Shown here: positions 55,946 through 64,000 of the stretch, in pieces
How positions within the stretch are numbered: the stretch's first letter is position 1
Layout: each line of letters opens with the position of its first letter
Assembly: GCA_029582155.1 (NCBI GenBank)
Contig: CM055895.1
Span: 11,760,270-11,824,269 of the forward strand
Source of the DNA: Panopea generosa
Taxonomy: Eukaryota; Mollusca; Bivalvia; Adapedonta; Hiatellidae
Length of the DNA: 64,000 nt
Direction: 5' to 3'
The notes under the pieces: generated by a model
Database searches by the model: none
The model's input: the letters and a program-made list of their open reading frames with translations, nothing else
What the model was told of the DNA's origin: nothing
Translations under genes and position numbers: made by a program

Positions 55946-58890
55946 TTAAAAATATGTGGACTTTTGTAATATTTCAAAGTTTAATATAGCACAAGACTAA
56001 AAATTATATTGCCATTAGTTGTAATATTTCCTCTATGCAAATGCTAAATTTCATATTGATGTTGAATACCGTTATGTAGCAAAATCCCTAGAAAATATGC
56101 AAGTAATGGCTACCCGGAGAATTCTGATAACGTCAACAACGTTAAGTATTTGCGCAAAGTTTAGCCTATCAAATCTAAATGAACTTCAGTTTCAAACTCA
56201 TAGCACCATTGCACAATTCAAGGAAGACTAATTTAGAGATGTGTATAAAAAATGGACGAAAAGGCTCGTATGATGTGCATAGCAGAAGTACTGTGAGTAT
56301 TTGACAAGATGTGATTTGGCTGGTTACATGTCATTCAAAAGTTTGATGTCGTTTACGTTATCTGACTGCTCCGGGGAAGTATACCGTGCATATTTTCTAG
56401 CGCTGTTGCTGGATAACTGTGCTATATTAAATGTTGAAAATATTACAAAAGTTCACATATTTTTTTAACACACCTCGTCAATGTATGTAATAATTATATT
56501 ACATTATGTACTGTAAAACATGGGCATTGTTGTTCGAATCCCACGTGAGCTCAATAATTTTGATTTGTATTAATTCCACTATATTACATTGGTGGGGAAT
56601 CCTGGTAGGCACTGTTAAAAGGAAGCTATTATTGCTCAGCTAAGTGTGTATGTTATTGTGACGTATGCAAGCCGCATTTGTGGATGGGGATTTAATTGTA
56701 AATTTTGAGGTTTATATGCACGTCATATCTGTCTCACTTAAAAATAGGGCTAGCATTTCTAGAGACAACGATAAGGGGGTTTGCCTTTCACGCTGAAGTT
56801 GTGCGTTAACAAAACGCAGCAGCTGTAAGTATGCTACAGAAACCGGCGGACTAATATCAAGTCAAGACACACGGCTGAACTTTCGGTGGCGCTTTTAAGT
56901 ATTTCTTTAATAACTTATTGAATGTTTATCTGAAGCTAAGTGAAGCTAATGAAAATGCTCATAATATTTAATCATCAATATTATTTAATATTTCTGTCCT
57001 GAATTTGAATATTACAGGTTAAAAACGAAAAATGTTGGGAAATATTCTTTAACAAAAAAGGCAGTGTACTGGTCTTGTAGTTTTGACCAATATTTACTTA
57101 AATTATGTAGAAAGTTGTAAAAGAAAATTTTCTATACGTGGTGAATACTTCGTATTGATAGTCAAAACAGTTTTTCTTACTCTAAAAAAAACGGGCTAAA
57201 TGCTTAAAATATCACACACAAAAACAATTGTAACCGAAAAATGTATTATTTCTATTTTTTAGAAGAAAAGTTTACCACCCAAAATTACAATCAAACCCTT
57301 TCTTTTTATACCAAAATAAATAATATATATATAAAAAAGAATATGTTGGTTTGTTTAGGAGGATCAATTGTACAGAATTTTGATAAATTACGCCAGATGT
57401 AATAAAATCCGGTAGTAGCGCCGCGAACTACCTTAAGGTGTTGACTTCTGGATTTGAGACATTTGGCTCGCTAGAAATCATATCATACCTGTTGCATTTT
57501 CTTATTGCCCGCCTAATGTATTTCGTAATCTAGGCTATAGACTGCCTACCTCTTAGCAAGGAATTATATATACAAGTATCTTGCTCTTAGTAACTTGGAT
57601 GGCACACATTCATATTGGATTTTTTCTAGGTGTTCTGTAAAATCATTTTTGTACTGTGACAATTAGGTTAGAACGTGTCCCTAAAGGTTCGTATCTAATC
57701 TCTAGGCCTAAAGAGCTCCCAGATTACATTTCTGTAAGCTACATGTATATACCTGATGTTTGTTTGCTTCAGCAGTCTTGGGTTAAGAGTTGCCTCAACA
57801 CAAATATGCATAATGTCATGGTCGCTGGACCAGATCAAATGGATAGGCCTACTTTCTGAACAAGGGTTTCATTAGTGGTAAGGAAAGGTCAAGAACGTAG
57901 GCTATATATAAACACTGTATTTTATAAATAAAAACGAACTTGAAAACCTTGCTAAATATAAGTTCAATCAGATCAAGGAATTATATAGACATGCTATACA
58001 AGTCCTTGAACAGGACCATCTAGTTCTATTTAGTGTGGCATATTGCACGTATCTAAGGAGCATTTAAAAATTAAAAATGCTGACCAACCACGCATTGTTT
58101 TAACAAGCTAAGTTCTACATTGTTTAAGTGGTGTACACATACATGCATACATACATATATCTAATAATAATTAATGTCACGCTGTTACTAGCCAGCAAAG
58201 CCAAAGAGATGTAAACATATTTATGTACGCAGTACTCTTGATACTTTGTTATTTTTCCGTAGGCCTTCACCTTGCAATCGGATGATATTGCGCATGCGTA
58301 CTTCGTTTATTCCTATCCACGGATAAACATCAACACACACGATGTGTGCCTAAAGAACGAAACGGTTATAAAAAAAGTGTTAAAATTATTCATTTGTGCC
58401 CAGAAAGCGGTTTAGGAAATGAGGTAGGACATTTCAGCCATTGTTAAATTTGTTGTATCAGTAATTGTCAATAAGACGGAAATGTTGTAAAAGGAAGTTT
58501 TAAAGATTTTATTATTTCGTAAACGGTGTGCCACTAAAAATGACGCCTTGCACATTACCGGGTCCACCAAGAACGAGTCCAATATGATTTTGAGTCTGTA
58601 TGACATATAGATTTGTATAAACATTAGCTGTGTATAGCTGTTGACCGACATTACAGTTTTAACAAGCATATTACAAACATAAATACAATATCAGTTCCAA
58701 TTTATGCTTGTTTCATGATGATGCTATTCATAACAAAAAAAACAAAAAACACTACCACCATCATCAGCTGATGATTTCATGTGTTCACCACAAGAAATCT
58801 TTGACGCATTGGTTGGTCTGAAATGGATGACTGGAAATTGTTTTCAGTTCTTTTAAACGTCCTTAATGCCTCAATTAAGTATAAAAACTG
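55946..58890. other. gene-free stretch
   Basis: A tRNA-like 'TTGTTCGAATCCCACG' at 56530 may be a SINE head relic. Short frames such as 57656-57859 lack splice or domain support. Otherwise nothing is recognised. Confidence 0.45.
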
Positions 58891-58894
58891 AAGC

Positions 58895-59130
58895 AGTGAT
58901 CTAGTGGTAGAGTGTCCGCCTCATATGTGGATATGTGGGTTTGATCCTCAAAACTTCGAGATTTCTCACTTGGTGCTTAGCATTTTGAGGATAGTTCTGG
59001 GTCTGATCGGTCTGGTGTCATTACAATGTGACTGGGTGGGTTATCACACCGTGTGTCTGTGACATGATCATACTCCAGTGCAGCAGTGTTTAGACTACAT
59101 TCTTCAGTAGACACTGTTGCAATATGATGA
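58895..59130 (+). mobile_element. tRNA-derived SINE, family B
   Basis: A box TGATCTAGTGGTAGAGTGTC, B box GGGTTTGATCC, then 'GGTGCTTAGCATTTTGAGGA' and 'GTAGACACTGTTGCAATATG'. It is the only plus-strand copy of this family here and the easiest to read. Confidence 0.85.
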
Positions 59131-59304
59131 ATCTTTTAATTATAGGATTAAAAAAATATTCATCCAAATTCAAAAAAATTCTTTTTTAACTGTCTCTTAC
59201 CCATTATATTGAAGTGAAAATGTTTTCAAGTTGGATGTCGGTCGAAATCTTAATGTGCTGATTTCTCTCAGATGTTTACATATTTAGCATACAAAATTTA
59301 ATAT

Positions 59305-60388
59305 TCCGTTCGCCCTTGGACCCGTTCGCTCTACTTCCTGTTCGCCCTAGGTCCGTTCGCGCTAAAACCTGTTCGCCCTGGGTCCATTCGCACTGATTTT
59401 TATTTATTGTTGGAAATTTCGCCAACTATTTATCTTATATTGCTGTATATTTTCAATTAAGTTATCTGTAAGTATATAATCGCTCTGATACAATTTAAAT
59501 GTGTTGTCTTGTATTGTACACATGGTTTTATAACATGATATATAATTCCTTGATACAAGTATGTTGAGGTTTCTTTTGGTTTATAGTTGAAAATTTCGTC
59601 AACTATACATTTATGTTTTACTGCTCATTAACCATGTTAACCACCACTAATAACTGTTTCTGATTTTCACTGAAGTGGACAGGAATACAACTTAGGAATG
59701 TTTTTAATTTGTGCTTACCAGTGCCACATAGTCTATGTTACCACCTATCACATATGTCACAAGATACTGCATGCTGATGAGGTCGAACCTCTCTATCGCA
59801 CAAAATACAAATGTACTGTACCATAGTTTATGGAAGAATGAAGAGACACCATTTTCGACTTCCATATATAACAAATTTGTCAAAACAAACTTGAGATCGA
59901 AGAAGCCAAACTGTGAAAAAACAGTTCCTTTAATGTCTTACAACTCATACCAAGCTGACTTCTTTATTTTATTTTTATTATTAATCCATCATAAACAATT
60001 AATACATCAATCAGTGAGATCAAAGACATAATGATTATACCTAATCAGTATTCTAAATTGCAATCAACAATCATTAAAATTAATTGAAATAAAAACCAAA
60101 CGTAATAATTAATAAATCCATCATAAACAATTAATACAGCAATCAGTGAGATCAAAGACATAATGATTATACCTAATCAGTATTCTGAATTGCAATCAAC
60201 AATCATTAAAATTAATTGAAATAAAAACCAAGTTTGATATAAATATTTTTTCTCCGTTATAAAGCCTAAATACCATTAATAATTGTATTTTTCATATAAA
60301 AATATAGCGCAAACGAACCCAGGGTGAACAAACCCACCGCAAACGGACCTAGGGCGAACATGTTATTAGGGCGAACAAACCCGATACC
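59305..60388. mobile_element. Mutator-like TIR element, 9-bp target duplication
   Basis: It is flanked by ATTTAATAT on both sides (59296-59304 and 60389-60397). Both ends are arrays of GTTCGCCCTAGGTCCGTTCGC-like words in inverted orientation: three or four at the left (59305-59395) and three at the right (60303-60385). A 9-bp duplication and long repetitive ends suit the Mutator superfamily. Only a 98-codon frame (59735-60031) without known motif lies inside, so it is non-autonomous. Confidence 0.7.
59983..60246. repeat. 132-bp tandem duplication inside the TIR element
   Basis: The two copies beginning AATCCATCATAAACAATTAA differ at only a few positions over about 110 bp, implying a recent event. 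Confidence 0.9.
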
Positions 60389-60560
60389 ATTTAATATGGC
60401 CTTGATGTTGACACACTTTAGTTGGAGGTCAACACAATTAAGACATCTTTTAATCTTAATTCAAGTTTTGAGTATATAGTTGATTTCATTTGTTTTAAAA
60501 ATAAATGTTTTTGAAAAATTTATGTACTATTTTACTATTATTATGGTATTAATGTTTCAG

Positions 60561-60791
60561 AATATTGATTCCTTCGAGCAACATAATCAGTCAGAATGAA
60601 CAGGAAGTCGGATCTCTAGAGCTGGCATTTGGCTCTGCCTTAATGTTACAGTCCATTCACAAACCAAAACAGCATTCTTACAGCCAAAACCTAGGTACAA
60701 GAAGAAAACTATCATTAATTCATATTTGAGAGTACCTTTGTACTACAAATCATATATTATATACAAAAAAGAATCCACCAAAAACATAACC
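60561..60791 (+). other. probable 5' untranslated part of the eEF2K exon
   Basis: An acceptor-like TTAATGTTTCAG ends at 60560, so an upstream noncoding exon is likely. An in-frame ATG at 60726 would add 22 residues, but the ATG at 60792 has A at -3 and starts the acidic N-terminus expected for the family, so I prefer the latter. Confidence 0.45.
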
Positions 60792-61214
60792 ATGTCTTCG
60801 CTGGATAGTAATGACGACTACGATATGGAATTATTCCCCATGACTGACATCGGCAGCTTTGAGGATTCAGAGCATGATTCCCACTACAGTGAGACGGAGT
60901 CTGCACGTGATGCATCAGATGAAGGGGAAAGCGAAGGCGAAGAGGAAATTTCAAATGAAAAGCGAAAACAGTTTTTGTCATTACGACAAAGAAGGTTGTC
61001 AAGAGCTCTTGCGTCGTTTGAAGGGTTGAGAGTTAATATAAACAATGCACAAAGAAATTGGCTGAAAGCTATCAGGAAAGCACGTAACATGAGTGATCCA
61101 TGGGAGGAGTTTCACTTGGATGATTATCCGACAGAGACATGTTTTAGACACAGGTATAATGCACTTAAAAAAGCCTGGATTACAGATGAAGTCAAGGTGA
61201 AGATGGAAAAAAAG
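60792..61214 (+). CDS. EEF2K: eukaryotic elongation factor 2 kinase, first coding exon
   Basis: eEF2K is a cytosolic Ca2+/calmodulin-activated alpha-kinase that phosphorylates eEF2 and slows translation elongation. The exon encodes 141 residues. Residues 1-60 are acidic and Ser/Asp/Glu-rich; the basic stretch KRKQFLSLRQRR follows at 57-68. The calmodulin-targeting segment is W90-LKA-I94-RK-A97, with the W/I/A spacing of human W85, I89 and A92. Then SDPWEEFHLDDYPTE (101-115), HRYNA and TDEVKVKM match the human order DPWAEFHLED, RHRYNAV and DDEVLIKM. The exon ends in phase 0 at AAG|GTAATT. The family's alpha-kinase domain and C-terminal SEL1-like repeats (about 600 further residues) are not in the window and must lie to the right. 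A family A SINE begins about 20 bp after the donor. Confidence 0.93.
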
Positions 61215-61235
61215 GTAATTCTAATCTCCTCATCA

Positions 61236-61437
61236 GTTACAGTCACTGTGATGATTGACACACAACATTGCGTCTCATTGTCATTCGTCTCTCACCACTG
61301 ATTAAAGTGGGAAAGTTATCGGTTTCTTGTGGAGATGAGTGTGCTCGGATTCTAGTTAACATTCCATGATCTCAGTAAACAGTAGTTAGGTTAACTGATT
61401 GTCTGTAGCTTGATGGCATAAACATGACTCTAAATTT
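61236..61437 (+). mobile_element. tRNA-derived SINE, family A, headless
   Basis: It has 'GTGATGATTGACAC', 'TCATTCGTCTCTCACCACTG', 'GTGGGAAAGTTATCGGTTTC' and 'CTTGATGGCATAAACATGAC', as in other family A copies. It starts about 20 bp after the eEF2K donor site, so the first part of this intron is SINE. Confidence 0.8.
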
Positions 61438-61730
61438 TCTTACAAATCAAACAAATCATCAGATTTAAACAAATCTTTTCTTTTTAACAATTAATTTTTT
61501 CTGATAATTATCTTTTTAGGCAATCAAAGAAGTTTTTGCTATACGATTAATCAATACTTTGGAACTGTGGAAGCATTTTTGTTATATGTTTTTTTTCTGG
61601 TCTGAAATTTTTTTAACTCTAATCAACTTCGTTACATTTCATATTTGTACAAAAATACATATTTTACAACACTATCAATGAATACATAAGTAAAATGTTT
61701 AAAGAAACTCTTTTAATTTTTTTGTAACTA
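61438..61730. other. intronic AT-rich sequence
   Basis: No element is recognised between the SINE and the next TIR element. Confidence 0.5.
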
Positions 61731-62159
61731 TTCTTGGGTCCCATTATACAGGGTCCGATATAACGTGTGACTTGTTATAACACAGTTTTTCTATGGCTCT
61801 CAAATTTGAAATTGATATTTTCAGCCAGATTTATTAGAACATGGCAGTATAATAATTGATCGAAAATCTCAACTCAATGTTTACTGTGAACTTGTTTATA
61901 ATTTGTGCATCCATTACACCTTGATAATTCAGACTGACATGAAATCAAATTCTTATTTTATAAACAACATACCTTTTTATTGATTTATGCTGACATACAA
62001 TGGTCATTTTTATCACACATACTGTGTTTGTTTACAGTACTGTGATCGGAACTAGTATTGCCAAATTGTGATTGCAGTACACTTTGGGTTACTTATAACG
62101 CGGTTTGCATGTATAACATGTTTCATTTCATGGATCGCCGTTATAAGGGGACCCGAGTG
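61731..62159. mobile_element. TIR element, TA-flanked (Tc1/mariner or pogo type)
   Basis: The left end is TTCTTGGGTCCCATTATA. The right end, inverted, is CACTCGGGTCCCCTTATA. TA dinucleotides flank both sides. 'GATATAACG' and 'TTATAACGCGGTTT' lie just inside. It is 429 bp with no transposase. The superfamily is inferred from TA and from the style of the ends. Confidence 0.6.
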
Positions 62160-62252
62160 TATTGACAAAAACTACTGAAATGGCATTTTACTGCAGTACC
62201 AACAAATATTTAAGCAGATATATCATTTTGAAAATGATGACATCTGTGCTCC

Positions 62253-62539
62253 GGGCTGTCCCTAATTTTGCGAGTAGAAGGTTGAATTTCTATAAAAGTA
62301 AAAGGAGTTTGAATGGACAAACCGGAAACGATCTGTGATGAATTATCTTTGTTTTTAATGAAAAATAGATTGCATTATTTGTTTATTAGATCCAACAATG
62401 TGATCTATTGAAAAGTAAATTTTTGCATTTTGTGCCAAATTAAACAAAATATGTTTTTAATGGTATATCCTCAGCCTAACGTAGCCATTGGTCAAAACAA
62501 GAATTACCAGCTTAAATTCCCGGTCCTTAGGGACAGCCC
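62253..62539. mobile_element. 287-bp MITE with GGGCTGTCCCTAA ends
   Basis: A 13-bp perfect terminal inverted repeat (62253-62265 and 62527-62539). The target duplication is unclear. No coding content. Confidence 0.65.
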
Positions 62540-62792
62540 TTTATGCCCTATATTTGTTTCCAATGTTGTGTATTTCTACGTATCTTGATTAAAGAATCAG
62601 ATCTAAAATAAAAAGCTGAAATGATAGCATGGATATACTTTTAGCAAAATACTGGCTAGTTTATTGTTATCATAACTTCTGAACTTTTTCAAAAGAGTAT
62701 TCATAACTCAGTGTCTTTTTTTCAGCCATTTTTATAGCCGTTATTGGGTCATATTCCCAGTGGCAAATAGTATCTTTATTTCCCAATTGAGT

Positions 62793-63966
62793 CAGGGCTA
62801 GAATTTAACTTTTTTGTGCACTGGCAATTTTGGCCAGTGCCTAAAATTTCAACTGGCCAAATTTGAAACCAACTAGCCAAACCAATTTTCCCAGAAACTT
62901 GTAGTCCAAAATTAATTGTTTCAAAGCCCGCATATTATTTAATATGCATTATTAGCTTGTATTTATTTTATAAACAATGGTATCAAGGTTATTATATATG
63001 TTAAGGTATTTCAATTTCATAGCAGTTCTTAAAAAATAAAGTTGTCTTTGTTACTTATTATACTACCTTAAATAAATGCATACAATGATATATCATAAAT
63101 AAACACTTTTAACTAAACAAAAATATGAATCATAGATTCAACGATAACATGTGTACAGAGACTGAGATCGAGACATACACACATTTTTATTTATAGAATT
63201 AATAATGCCAATGGCCGTTCGTTTTAAAATTAGATCTAGATCTAGCCAAGGACGATTGTTTAACATGTGTAAATGCTGTGATATCATAGCAATATAGTTT
63301 AATTACTATGGACGATCTGTCGATCGCGTGGTTTCTACAACAAACACCATTTTGTCATTGTCAAGTTTATAGCCCAGTGTGATACTGAACTGTCGCTCCC
63401 ATTTCATTACAGTATTAACGGAAGGATTATTTCTCTTTTTTTCTTGTTGGGACTCACTTTCATTCGTCGGTTCAATGGAAAAAATATGTTATTTTATCAG
63501 CCATTTTAACAGCTGACAAAATATGTAAACAATAAATTTGACGGGTTTCAACTTTACTTTTATTTTATAGAGTGAGTGCGCGATCGATCAAACTAGACGC
63601 AGTCTACTCATTATGTTGTTGACGGGTTTTAACTTTACATCATTTTTGCAGAATGAACTTGAGATCAAAAACAATTGGACGCACTCTTCTCATATTAACT
63701 ATTTAATACATGGCATTGACAATCATGCTGATAGGGGGTAATTTGGCGCGAGAAGCAAAAGAAATTGGATAAAACTGACAAGAATTCGTTATTTTTACCG
63801 GGATAATACTTGTTTATTTTTCAAAAATCAATAAAATGAATATAGTACGTAATTTTCTCAACTTCAAATCCACTCGCAAAAAAATGCCAGCTTGAGTAAT
63901 TTCAACTCGCATTTTCAAAAAACAGCTCGCATTTTGCGAGTGGCGAGTGCTTAAATTCGAGCCCTG
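62793..63966. mobile_element. 1.17-kb TIR element with 5-bp target duplication
   Basis: The left end CAGGGCTAGAATTTAA and the right end inverted CAGGGCTCGAATTTAA differ at one base. TGAGT flanks both sides (62788-62792 and 63967-63971). Subterminal repeats of the words TGGCCAGT/ACTGGCCAA (left) and CTCGCATTTT/GCGAGTGG (right) differ between the ends. An internal 'GACGGGTTTYAACTTTAC' occurs twice, about 80 bp apart. No transposase is seen. The superfamily is not assigned. Confidence 0.75.
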
Positions 63967-64000
63967 TGAGTGGTAAAAATTCCCAAATGAAAGCTTCAAT

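Overview
The window looks like a gene-poor, AT-rich, intron-and-repeat-dominated nuclear segment of an invertebrate animal, most likely a bivalve mollusc. This is inferred from split genes with GT/AG introns, three tRNA-derived SINE families, a dispersed repeat beginning with a 'TAGCTCACCTGAGC'-type hairpin that I associate with bivalve genomes, piggyBac/TTAA MITEs, LINE and Tc1 relics, and many AT-rich minisatellites. There is no prokaryotic signature (no operons, no dense ORFs). No accession or species can be read from the sequence.

Layout. 0-5.5 kb: SINEs, a TTAA-flanked MITE, otherwise bare. 5.5-11.36 kb: a single block of about 5.8 kb whose + strand is almost only G and T (TTG/GGT repeats with nested duplications), followed to 13.45 kb by an AT-rich array of about 47-bp units. 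13.5-18 kb: SINEs and quiet AT-rich DNA. 18.4-26.7 kb: a candidate five-exon minus-strand gene of unknown function whose reading phase is preserved across every proposed junction. It starts beside a compact promoter-like cluster (E2F, CCAAT, ETS, E-box motifs). Its third intron holds two AT-rich minisatellites (25-bp and 29-bp units) and an 81-bp array. 27-33.7 kb: SINEs, MITEs, one possible first exon, otherwise empty. 33.8-36.0 kb: a 2.2-kb tandem array that is bounded on the minus strand by good splice signals. 36-43 kb: a bivalve-type dispersed repeat, a possible minus-strand terminal exon, a 29-bp minisatellite, and the 3' end of a plus-strand gene with an acidic tail (three phase-1 exons).

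43-52 kb is mostly noncoding, with a TIR element, an 84-bp array, a third TTAA MITE, another TIR element and a long inverted repeat of tRNA-like DNA. 52.6-55.3 kb holds a SINE and a nest of dead transposons: two copies of the same non-LTR reverse-transcriptase region, a third LINE piece, and a Tc1-type transposase relic containing a microsatellite. 55.3-60.4 kb is bare except for a SINE and a Mutator-like TIR element. At 60.56-61.21 kb lies the only confidently identified gene, the first coding exon of eukaryotic elongation factor 2 kinase (eEF2K) on the plus strand. It carries the calmodulin-binding region; the kinase domain must lie beyond the right edge. Its first intron is filled with a SINE and three TIR elements.

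The genes do not form a visible functional pathway. Long single-frame translations inside the G/T block and the other arrays are by-products of simple sequence and should not be read as proteins.
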